Shown here: positions 17,649-23,947 of the stretch, piece after piece | Layout: every line of letters begins with the position of its first letter | Position numbering within the stretch: position 1 is the stretch's first letter | DNA from: Catenulispora acidiphila DSM 44928 | Lineage (GTDB): Bacteria; Actinomycetota; Actinomycetes; Streptomycetales; Catenulisporaceae | Assembly: GCF_000024025.1 (NCBI RefSeq) | Contig: NC_013131.1 | Location: 9,342,229 to 9,406,228, forward strand | Reading direction: 5' to 3' | Length of the DNA stretch: 64,000 nt | The notes under the pieces: generated by a model | Told to the model about the DNA's origin: nothing | Seen by the model: only the letters and a program-made list of their open reading frames with translations | The model's database searches: none | Translations under genes and position numbers: made by a program

Positions 17649-17879
17649 TCAGCGCTCGACCGCGTCGGCCGCACGGCGCGCCCGCCGCAGCCCCACGGCC
17701 ACGTTCAGCACCGTGACCGCGAGCACGACCAGCGCGGCACCGGCCACCTCGGACGGCACGACCGGCTCCGACCGGCTCAGCAGCAGCGCGCCGCCGGCCA
17801 CCGCGAACAGGCCGGCGGCCATGACCCGCAGCTCGGTCGCCAGGCTGAAGGGGCGGCGGGGGCGGTCACGGAAGTTCAC
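17649..17879 (-). CDS. small two-helix membrane protein
   Basis: The 76-residue product has a basic N-terminus (MNFRDRPRRPFSL), two hydrophobic helices (VMAAGLFAVAGGALLL, then VAGAALVVLAVTVLNVAVGL) and a basic C-terminus RRARRAADAVER. No family was recognised. The gap to the GNAT start is 17 bp, so they are probably co-transcribed. The start is GTG; CATAGT lies 8 nt upstream. Confidence 0.6.
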   Translation of the reverse strand: MNFRDRPRRPFSLATELRVMAAGLFAVAGGALLLSRSEPVVPSEVAGAALVVLAVTVLNVAVGLRRARRAADAVER

Positions 17880-17964
17880 AAGATAGGACTATGCGGCACC
17901 GGTCCGCCGATTCCCAAATCAGTCCCGAAGAGCAGACACGCCCCTTACCGCAGCCGGACACGAC

Positions 17965-17999
17965 ACAGGTGGTGGACATCCAGGATATCCACCACCTGT
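17965..17999. terminator. 35-bp near-perfect palindrome, probable terminator
   Basis: ACAGGTGGTGGA (17965-17976) and TCCACCACCTGT (17988-17999) are perfect inverted repeats. The middle also pairs ATCC with GGAT around a single central base, leaving one mismatch. In RNA this is a hairpin of about 16 bp without a T tract. It lies between mqnE and the small membrane protein gene, about 85 bp before the latter's start, so it could end mqnE transcripts or be an operator. Confidence 0.6.
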
Positions 18000-18338
18000 C
18001 ACGAACCGGTCCCGCTGAGCGATCACCCGCCGGTCATCCGGCTGCGGGACTACCGGACTACCGGACTGCCGGAGCGCCAAGCCGCCGAACCGCCGGTACC
18101 GACCCCCAGCGAGCGAGCGGCTCGGCTCAGAACGTCATCAGCTGCGGCTCTTCGCGGCGGGCCGGCTCCGGGCCGTCGTACTCCCGGAGCGCCAAGCCGC
18201 CGAACTCCCGAACTCTCTGGCCTCAAGATGCCGGAGCACCGGACTCGCGCCTCCGGGCCGCCGAACTCTCGGGCTCTCGGCCTTCCGGGCCGCCGCACCG
18301 CCGGTACCGACCCCCAGCGAGCGAGCGAGCGGCTCGGC
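18000..18338. other. repeat-rich non-coding region downstream of mqnE
   Basis: About 340 bp contain no credible gene. They hold ACTACCGG-type tandem units (18041-18072), two copies of a 22-bp segment (18069-18090 and 18184-18205) and a ~95-bp duplication that includes a copy of the mqnE 3' end. Confidence 0.7.
18089..18183. repeat. copy 1 of a 95-99 bp direct repeat (extra mqnE tail)
   Basis: This segment matches 18297-18395 except for one base and one missing GAGC unit. It contains a copy of the last 19 or so codons of mqnE with an intact stop; the single substitution (ACG versus ACC) is synonymous. The copy is not attached to a longer gene. Confidence 0.9.
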
Positions 18339-18395
18339 TCAGAAGGTCATCAGCTGCGGCTCTTCGCGGCGGGCCGGCTCCGGGCCGTCGTACTC
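18297..18395. repeat. copy 2 of the direct repeat, overlapping the mqnE 3' end
   Basis: This copy spans 42 bp downstream of the mqnE stop and the last 57 bp of the gene. Compared with 18089-18183 it has one additional GAGC tetranucleotide and one substitution. Confidence 0.9.
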
Positions 18396-19499
18396 GCGGA
18401 TGATCTCGTAGCGGGTGTTGCGCTCGACCGGGGTGAAGCCGGCGTCGCGGATCAGCTCGAGGAGGTCTTCGCGGGTCATCTTGTTCGGGGTGCCGTAGTC
18501 GTCGGCGTCGTGGGTGATCTTGTACTCGACCACCGAGCCGTCCAGGTCGTCGGCGCCGTAGTTGAGCGCGAGCTGGGCGGTGGACAGGCCGTGCATGACC
18601 CAGAAGCACTTCACGTGGTCGAAGTTGTCGAGCATCAGGCGGGAGACGGCGAAGGTCTTCAGTGCCTCGACGCCGGTGGCCATCGGCTGGTTCATGAGGC
18701 GGTTGCGGACCTTGCCGTCCTTGCTGTCGTGGAAGTCGTGCTGGAAGCGCAGGGGGATGAAGACGGCGAAGCCGCCGGTCTCGTCCTGGAGCTCGCGCAG
18801 CCGGAGCACGTGGTCCACGCGGTGCCGGGGCTCCTCGATGTGGCCGTAGAGCATGGTGGCCGGGGTGCGCAGGCCCTTGGCATGCGCGAGGCGGTGGATG
18901 CGGGACCAGTCCTCCCAGTGGGTGGCGTGGTCCACGATCTGCGAGCGGATCTCCCAGTCGAAGATCTCGGCGCCGCCGCCGGTCAGGGACTCCAGACCGG
19001 CCTCGATCAGCTCGTCGAGGATCTCCTCCGCGCTCAGGCCGGAGATCTTCTCGAACCAGTGGATCTCGGTGGCGGTGAAGGCCTTGATCGAGACGCCGGG
19101 CAGCACCGCCTTGAGCTCGCTGATCGACTTCGGGTAGTAGCGCCACGGCAGCGTCGGGTGCAGGCCGTTGACGATGTGCAGCTCGGTGATGCCGTCCGGC
19201 TCCATGTCCTTGGCCAGGCGGACCGCTTCCTCAATGCGCATCGTGTAGGCGTCCTTCTCCCCCGGCTTGCGCTGGAAGGAGCAGTACGCGCACGACGCCG
19301 AACAGACGTTCGTCATGTTCAGGTGGCGGTTGACGTTGAAGAAGACCTTGTCGCCGTTTTTGCGGGTCCGCATCTCGTGGGCGAGTTCGCCGAGCCAGGC
19401 CACCTCATCGGTGTCGTACAGCGCCACGCCGTCCTCGAAGGAAAGCCGCGAGCCGGAGAGGACCTTGTCCTCGAGATCCCGCTTGAGCCCGGAGTCCAT
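18339..19499 (-). CDS. mqnE: aminodeoxyfutalosine synthase (radical SAM)
   Basis: MqnE joins the MqnA product to the adenosine moiety of SAM, giving 6-amino-6-deoxyfutalosine. The 386-residue protein has the radical-SAM motif NVCSASCAYCSFQRKPGEKD (Cys66, Cys70, Cys73), then ITELHIVNGLHPTLPWRYY and TGGGAEIFDWEIRSQI, all characteristic of MqnE. ATG 19499 has AGGTGAGG close upstream. The last codons are repeated in the non-coding region beyond the stop. It is divergent from the membrane protein gene at 19628. Confidence 0.95.
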   Translation of the reverse strand: MDSGLKRDLEDKVLSGSRLSFEDGVALYDTDEVAWLGELAHEMRTRKNGDKVFFNVNRHLNMTNVCSASCAYCSFQRKPGEKDAYTMRIEEAVRLAKDMEPDGITELHIVNGLHPTLPWRYYPKSISELKAVLPGVSIKAFTATEIHWFEKISGLSAEEILDELIEAGLESLTGGGAEIFDWEIRSQIVDHATHWEDWSRIHRLAHAKGLRTPATMLYGHIEEPRHRVDHVLRLRELQDETGGFAVFIPLRFQHDFHDSKDGKVRNRLMNQPMATGVEALKTFAVSRLMLDNFDHVKCFWVMHGLSTAQLALNYGADDLDGSVVEYKITHDADDYGTPNKMTREDLLELIRDAGFTPVERNTRYEIIREYDGPEPARREEPQLMTF

Positions 19500-19590
19500 G
19501 CCTCACCTTTTCCCGTCCGCGCGTCTACCTGATCAGACAGCAGAGTACGGCAGAGAAGCGTAACGACCTCGTCCGGATTCGGTGATCACG

Positions 19591-19620
19591 TTGCGATCCG
19601 GTGGTCGGACAGCGGATAGT
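19591..19620 (+). promoter_or_regulatory. leaderless promoter of the 19628 gene
   Basis: TTGCGA (19591-19596) and GATAGT (19615-19620) are separated by 18 bp. The -10 box ends 7 nt before the ATG at 19628, and no Shine-Dalgarno is present. Confidence 0.55.
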
Positions 19621-19627
19621 CGTCATC

Positions 19628-20560
19628 ATGTCCGAAACACCCTCCAGACGAGCCGCCGGCCGACCTCCCGGAGACGACCGGGGCGGCCGCGGGCAGTACG
19701 ACGCCTACGACCGCCAACCCGCGGCGCGCGGCTACGACGACGGGTACGGGCAACAGCCCCGCTCAGGAGGCCGGCCGCCGAGGCCGGCCGCCTACGGCGA
19801 CGACTACACCCCGGTGCCGGCGGCGGCGCCGGCACGGGGCGGCCGGGGCACCCGCGGCCGGGGACCCGGACAGGACAGCTACGACAGCGACGGAGCCGCG
19901 CGCGACCCGCGCGGCTCGCGGGACCCCCGCGCGGCCCGCGACCCCCGTGAGGACCGCGACAGCGACTACGACGACGCCCCGCCGCGCGGCGGCTCCCGCC
20001 GGGCCGCGGCTCCGCCGCGCTCGGGCGGCTCCGGCGGCTCGCGCCGCGCGGGCGCCGCGGCGGCCACCGCCGGCGGCGGCCCGGCGCTGCCGCTCGGCCC
20101 GCGCCTGGGCATGGCCTTCGCCATCGGCGCGATCCCGGCGCTGATCATCGCCTTCGCCTGCGGCGCCGCCTCCAGCGGCGGCTCCTCGCGCTCGATCGCA
20201 GGCATCACGCTGAACTCGCAGCTGCTGGCGCTGTCCGGGCTGGCGATCCCGGCGATGATCCTGATCATCGGCGGGCTGCTGCGCTGGCGGCAGCTCAACC
20301 CGCTCGGGCTGACCTGGGGCTTCACCGTGGTGGCCGGGCTGAGCTGGCTGGCGCTGCTGTTCGCCGCGCAGATGGAGAAGGTGATCCCGCACCTCACCCC
20401 GCTGATCACCGTGCCGCTGGTGACCGGCGCCGCGGTGGCCGCGGCGGCGTACCTGACCGACGAGAACACCACCTCGACCGGCCGGTACGCGTGCCTGGCC
20501 GCGGTCATCGCCTCGCACATCGGGATCGTGGCGATCGTGGTGTCGATCGTGCTGGCCTGA
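19628..20560 (+). CDS. membrane protein with long Arg/Gly/Asp-rich disordered N-terminus
   Basis: The 310-residue protein has about 145 low-complexity residues rich in Arg, Gly, Asp, Tyr and Pro (with RDPRGSRDPRAARDPRED), followed by four hydrophobic helices: LGMAFAIGAIPALIIAFACG, LLALSGLAIPAMILIIGGLL, LTWGFTVVAGLSWLALLFA, and the C-terminal pair including IASHIGIVAIVVSIVLA. No family was recognised. The disordered tail is expected in the cytoplasm and could bind nucleic acid or partner proteins, as RG-rich tails often do; that is speculation. The start ATG 19628 fits the leaderless promoter; an upstream GTG at 19601 would precede the -10. Confidence 0.65.
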   Translation: MSETPSRRAAGRPPGDDRGGRGQYDAYDRQPAARGYDDGYGQQPRSGGRPPRPAAYGDDYTPVPAAAPARGGRGTRGRGPGQDSYDSDGAARDPRGSRDPRAARDPREDRDSDYDDAPPRGGSRRAAAPPRSGGSGGSRRAGAAAATAGGGPALPLGPRLGMAFAIGAIPALIIAFACGAASSGGSSRSIAGITLNSQLLALSGLAIPAMILIIGGLLRWRQLNPLGLTWGFTVVAGLSWLALLFAAQMEKVIPHLTPLITVPLVTGAAVAAAAYLTDENTTSTGRYACLAAVIASHIGIVAIVVSIVLA

Positions 20561-20573
20561 CGGCCGCCCGAAC

Positions 20574-20617
20574 AGCCCAGGACGAGCCCGGGACGAGCCC
20601 AGAACAAGCCCAGAACG
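20574..20617. repeat. four tandem 11-bp repeats (AGCCCAGGACG)
   Basis: Units AGCCCAGGACG, AGCCCGGGACG, AGCCCAGAACA and AGCCCAGAACG lie head to tail directly after the stop codon of the membrane protein gene and run into the terminator hairpin. Confidence 0.85.
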
Positions 20618-20670
20618 AAGGGCCGCGCCGGAGCGATTCGTGAGAATCGTCTCCGGCGCGGCCCTTCGTT
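20614..20670. terminator. long bidirectional terminator hairpin
   Basis: A perfect 20-bp stem (20614-20633 with 20651-20670) is extended by CGATTC/GAATCG around a GTGA loop, with a single bulged T at 20650. It separates two convergent genes and can end transcription from both sides. Confidence 0.88.
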
Positions 20671-20717
20671 TCGCACCCTCTGCTCGGCGGACGGCGCGCG
20701 CCGTGGGCGCCGGTCCG

Positions 20718-21188
20718 CTACTTCGCGTCCTCTTCCTCCAGCTCGGCCAGCGGCATCGGCCGGTCCTCCCACTTGGTCGACAGCGCGACCGTGGTCCGGG
20801 TCCGGGCCACGCCGCGGATCCGGGTCAGGCGCCCGATGATCCGCTCCAGGTCCTCCGGATGCCCGGCGCGCACCTTCAGCAGGAAGGACTCCTCGCCGGC
20901 GACGAAGAAGCAGTCCTCGATCTCCGGCACGTCGCGCAGCCGCCAGGCCACGTCGTCCAGCTCGGCGGAGTCCGACAGCAGGATGCCGATCATCGCCGTC
21001 ACGTTCAGCCCGAGCTGCTCGGGCGCGACCATCGCCCGGTAGCCGGTGATGACGCCGTTGCTCTCCAGCCGGTTGATCCGGTCGGTCACCGACGGCCCGG
21101 ACAGACTGACCAGGCGGCCCAGCTCGGCGTACGACATGCGGCCGTTCGTCCGCAGCGCGTCGATCAAGGCGCGGTCCACCGCGTCCAT
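20718..21188 (-). CDS. Lrp/AsnC-family transcriptional regulator
   Basis: The 156-residue protein has an N-terminal HTH (DRALIDALRTNGRMSYAELG, then SLSGPSVTDRINRLESNGVI) and a RAM ligand-binding domain (about residues 65-150, with VRAGHPEDLERIIGRL). Lrp regulators sense amino acids or related small molecules. In streptomycetes, as I recall, an AsnC-type gene sits between mqnE and ubiX homologues, the same order as here, so regulation of menaquinone genes is possible. Effector unknown. Confidence 0.9.
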   Translation of the reverse strand: MDAVDRALIDALRTNGRMSYAELGRLVSLSGPSVTDRINRLESNGVITGYRAMVAPEQLGLNVTAMIGILLSDSAELDDVAWRLRDVPEIEDCFFVAGEESFLLKVRAGHPEDLERIIGRLTRIRGVARTRTTVALSTKWEDRPMPLAELEEEDAK

Positions 21189-21356
21189 GCTTCCTGATCA
21201 CCTCATCCGCATCGGTGGACGCACCCGCCCGGGCCGTCCGCAACACCAGGGTGCGAGCGTATCGGCTCCCCGGGCCGCCCCGGCCCCCGCGCGGGGCCGT
21301 CCGGGGACGCCGTGGTCCCCCATTAACGATCTGTGACGGTGTTCACCTTCAAACAA

Positions 21357-21392
21357 TTGGACAACCAGCGCCCAACTCCTTAGAATCTAAGG
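21357..21392 (+). promoter_or_regulatory. strong promoter with palindrome over the -10 box
   Basis: TTGGAC (21357-21362) and TAGAAT (21381-21386) are 18 bp apart, the best sigma-70-type pair in the window. A perfect 15-bp palindrome CCTTAGA-A-TCTAAGG (21378-21392) covers the -10 and likely start site, a typical repressor position. It drives the 37-codon gene at 21433. Confidence 0.65.
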
Positions 21393-21432
21393 CAGAGACA
21401 AGGTTAAGCCCGTCGGATCCAAGGAGTCAACG

Positions 21433-21546
21433 ATGAACTTCCAGCCGTACGAGCTGCAGGCCGCGCACACCCGGCTGAACGACCTGCGCAAGCAGGCCGC
21501 CAACGCCCGCCTGGCGCGCACCGCGAAGGCCTCCCGCAAGGCCTGA
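21433..21546 (+). CDS. 37-residue basic helical protein
   Basis: This short gene encodes MNFQPYELQAAHTRLNDL followed by RKQAANARLARTAKASRKA, an almost fully helical, strongly basic sequence with no signal peptide. AAGGAG lies 6 nt before the ATG, and a near-consensus promoter and a tandem pair of hairpins bracket it, so it is very likely expressed as a single-gene unit. Function unknown; RNA or nucleoid binding, or membrane association, are possible from charge alone. Short proteins starting with similar YELQAAH-type sequence are familiar from actinobacterial annotations. Confidence 0.75.
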   Translation: MNFQPYELQAAHTRLNDLRKQAANARLARTAKASRKA

Positions 21547-21643
21547 GCTGCGCCGACAGCGCCGGCCGCACGGCGCGAGCCGAGCAGCTCCAGCACAAGG
21601 AACACCCCGAGTACCGCAAGAACCGCAAGAACCACCTAGAGCT

Positions 21644-21703
21644 CCGGCCGCCGGTCGCGTCGATTACTCCCCCCCGAATCGACGCTCGGGTACCGGCGGC
21701 CGG
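21644..21703 (+). terminator. compound hairpin after the small gene
   Basis: CCGGCCGCCGGT (21644-21655) pairs with ACCGGCGGCCGG (21692-21703), enclosing a second stem CGTCGATT (21658-21665) with AATCGACG (21677-21684). An AAAA run follows. It is the first of two hairpins after the 37-codon gene. Confidence 0.65.
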
Positions 21704-21710
21704 GAAAACG

Positions 21711-21759
21711 GGAGCGCCCCTCCAGTCCGTCCCCCCGGGACTGGAAAGGGCGCTCCTTT
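21711..21759. terminator. rho-independent-type terminator between convergent genes
   Basis: GGAGCGCCC (21711-21719) pairs with GGGCGCTCC (21748-21756), and TCCAGTCC (21721-21728) pairs with GGACTGGA (21738-21745). TTT follows on the plus strand. Confidence 0.85.
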
Positions 21760-21783
21760 GCGTACGCGCTGTCCGGCGCGGAC

Positions 21784-22269
21784 TCAGCCCTCCGGCGCGA
21801 ACAGCCGCTGGAAGAAGAAGGCGTGCGGCGTGGGCCCGTGCTCGCGGAAGTGCGCCAGCCGGTCGTGCGCCTCCTGGACCGTCGGGACCGTGCCCGCCGG
21901 GACCCACCACATCGTGGCGGCGGCCTCGGGCAGCTTGTGGAAGAACTCCTTGCGGCGCGCCAGCAGCGTGCGGTGCTCGCCGGAGAAGGCGAAGGCGCGC
22001 AAGGCGCCCACGGAGTCCCAGACGGTCAGGTTGACGAACATCTCGGGATCGCCGGGCCAGGCGATGTCGGTGGCGCCCATCTCGGGGTCGCTGCCCTCCA
22101 GCAGCCAGACGAAGCCGGGCATGTCCCGGCCCTGGTCGTTGACGCGCGACAGGTTCTTGGTGAAGTCCTCGATCGCCGGGTCGCCCAGCGGCGCGACGAG
22201 CCGGCCGATGTTCACCTGTGCCAGGTGGAAGCCCTCGAAAGGGCCCAGAAGAGCGTCGGGAGTGTCCAT
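21784..22269 (-). CDS. DUF3291 domain protein
   Basis: The 161-residue protein has the DUF3291 pattern: FHLAQVNIGRLVAPLGDPAIEDF at the start, then PGFVWLLEGSD near 52, FVNLTVWDSVGALRAFAFSG near 80, and MWWVPAGTVPTVQEAHDRL near 120. The family is related to antibiotic-monooxygenase/dabb-like ferredoxin folds and has no established function. It lies 58 bp downstream of the ubiX stop on the same strand only in the transcription sense that ubiX is upstream of 22328; its own ATG at 22269 shows no strong Shine-Dalgarno. Confidence 0.8.
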   Translation of the reverse strand: MDTPDALLGPFEGFHLAQVNIGRLVAPLGDPAIEDFTKNLSRVNDQGRDMPGFVWLLEGSDPEMGATDIAWPGDPEMFVNLTVWDSVGALRAFAFSGEHRTLLARRKEFFHKLPEAAATMWWVPAGTVPTVQEAHDRLAHFREHGPTPHAFFFQRLFAPEG

Positions 22270-22327
22270 GGGGCGCAGGCTACTCAGAGGGCTCGCGTCT
22301 ATGCGGGCTGTGTCTCGGGACCCGGAC

Positions 22328-22993
22328 TCAGCGTGCTGAACCCAAGTCGCCGCGCCAGCGCTGGAAGAGCGTGTGCGGCACGCCGATCACGTCCAGGATC
22401 TTGCCCGCGACGAAGTCCACCAGCTGCTGCACGTCCTTCAGCCCGGCGTAGAACCCCGGCGCCGCCGGCAGCACCACGGCTCCGGCCTCGTCCAGCTCGA
22501 CCATGTGCCGCAGCGTGCCGCGGTTCAGCGGCGTCTCCCGCACACAGACCACCAGCGGCCGCCGCTCCTTGAGCGTCACGTCGGCGGCGCGCTGCAGCAG
22601 GTCCTTCGACAGCCCCAGCGCGATCCCCGCGACCGCCGCCGTGGACGCCGGCACGACCACCATCCCCCGCGCCGGATAGCTCCCGGAGGACGGCCCGGCG
22701 GCGAAGTCCCCGGCCGGCCAGTACCGCACGGCGTCCAGCCGCGGATCCTCCGGCGCCCACCCGAGCCACGCGGCCAGGTCCTCGCGCCAGTGCCCGTCCC
22801 GGAACGACACCCCGGTCTCGTCCAGGATCGTCAGCCGCGCCGCCCGGCTCACGACCAGGTCGACGTCCTCGCCGGCATCGAGGAGCGCGCGTATGGTCGC
22901 GGCGGCGTACGGCGTGCCGGAGGCGCCGGACACGCCGACGATCCAGGGGGTGCGGGAGGTGGTCACCGATCTATTGTCCGTCTGCATAGCCAT
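22328..22993 (-). CDS. ubiX: UbiX-type flavin prenyltransferase
   Basis: UbiX makes the prenylated FMN cofactor needed by UbiD-type decarboxylases. The 221-residue protein has the FMN site IVGVSGASGTPYAAATI (about residues 18-34) and the prenyl/phosphate region VVVPASTAAVAGIALGLSKD, then LKERRPLVVCVRETPLN. It follows the prenyltransferase stop by 6 nt in a ubiD-ubiA-ubiX operon, the set assigned to late steps of futalosine-derived menaquinone. The start may be ATG 22993 or ATG 22987. Confidence 0.93.
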   Translation of the reverse strand: MAMQTDNRSVTTSRTPWIVGVSGASGTPYAAATIRALLDAGEDVDLVVSRAARLTILDETGVSFRDGHWREDLAAWLGWAPEDPRLDAVRYWPAGDFAAGPSSGSYPARGMVVVPASTAAVAGIALGLSKDLLQRAADVTLKERRPLVVCVRETPLNRGTLRHMVELDEAGAVVLPAAPGFYAGLKDVQQLVDFVAGKILDVIGVPHTLFQRWRGDLGSAR

Positions 22994-22999
22994 ACCTGC

Positions 23000-23947
23000 T
23001 CAGGCGCCCAACCCGCGCACGATCAGGTCCAGCAGCGCGAAGCAGAACAGCGAGATCCCCACGAAGCCGTTCGTGGTGAAGAACGCCCGGTTCACCTTCG
23101 ACAGGTCGGTGGGCTTGACCAGGGAGTGCTCGTACCAGAAGGCGCCGGCGACCACCGCGACGCCGATCCACCACAGGGCGCCGCCGTGCGCCACCACGCC
23201 GAACCAGACCAGCAGGGCGAGGGTGATGACGTGCGTGACGATGGAGGCGCGCAGGGAGGCGGCGATGCCGAAGCGGGCCGGGACCGACTTCACGCCGATC
23301 ACGCGGTCGGCGGCGACGTCCTGGCAGGCGAAGATCAGGTCGAAGCCGCCGATCCAGAAGCCGACCGCCAGGCCCAGCAGCGTCGCCTGCCACGACCAGT
23401 GGCCCGTCACGCCGATCCAGGCGCCCATCGGGCCGATCGCCTGCGCGATGCCGAGGATGGCGTGCGGGTAATTCGTGAAGCGCTTGCCGTAGGGGTACAG
23501 GACCAGCGGGACCACGGCGACCGGCGCCAGGAACAGCGAGAGCCGGTTCAGGGACGCCGCGGCGGCCAGGAACACGACCAGCGCGGCGAGGGAGCCGAGG
23601 TAGGCGGTCTTCACCGAGACCGCGCCGGTGACCAGCTCGCGCATCTGCGTGCGCGGGTTCCGGGCGTCGATCTCGCGGTCGATGATGCGGTTCATCGCCA
23701 TCGCGAAGGTGCGGGCGCCGACCATGGCGACGGTGATCAGCGCCAGCTTGGCCCAGTTCACGTGGCCGCTGGTCTCGAACATCGCCCACAGCGCGCTGAT
23801 GTAGGCGAAGGGCAGGGCGAACACCGAGTGCTCGATCAGGACCAGGCGCAGGAACGCCCGGGTCCCGCCGGCCACGCCCCGCGCGGTCTCGGGAGCCGCG
23901 TTGACCTCGCGGGTGGTGCCGGTGGGTTCCACAGGAGCCGTGGACAT
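23000..23947 (-). CDS. mqnP: UbiA-family prenyltransferase (probably 1,4-dihydroxy-6-naphthoate prenylation)
   Basis: This 315-residue integral membrane enzyme attaches the polyprenyl chain to the aromatic ring. The first Asp-rich motif is NRIIDREIDARNPRT (about residues 86-100) and the second is DLIFACQDVAADRVIGVKSVP (about 203-223). About eight hydrophobic helices are visible. Its ATG overlaps the ubiD stop (TGATG), showing translational coupling. In this genome the substrate is inferred to be the 6-naphthoate made by MqnD; homologues prenylate 4-hydroxybenzoate. Confidence 0.9.
   Translation of the reverse strand: MSTAPVEPTGTTREVNAAPETARGVAGGTRAFLRLVLIEHSVFALPFAYISALWAMFETSGHVNWAKLALITVAMVGARTFAMAMNRIIDREIDARNPRTQMRELVTGAVSVKTAYLGSLAALVVFLAAAASLNRLSLFLAPVAVVPLVLYPYGKRFTNYPHAILGIAQAIGPMGAWIGVTGHWSWQATLLGLAVGFWIGGFDLIFACQDVAADRVIGVKSVPARFGIAASLRASIVTHVITLALLVWFGVVAHGGALWWIGVAVVAGAFWYEHSLVKPTDLSKVNRAFFTTNGFVGISLFCFALLDLIVRGLGA

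Noticed and set aside
18050-18298. Possible small gene in the region after mqnE
   Set aside because: The open frame is made of repeat-derived sequence and lacks a ribosome-binding site; it is explained by the mqnE tail duplication.
21340-21362. GTTCACCTTCAAA resembling a PHO box near the small-gene promoter
   Set aside because: Only one loose copy of the direct repeat is present; PHO boxes need at least two aligned units.
21547-21720. A possible second small gene or structured regulatory RNA after the 37-codon gene
   Set aside because: Only short frames without ribosome-binding sites are present, and the two hairpins are sufficiently explained as terminators.
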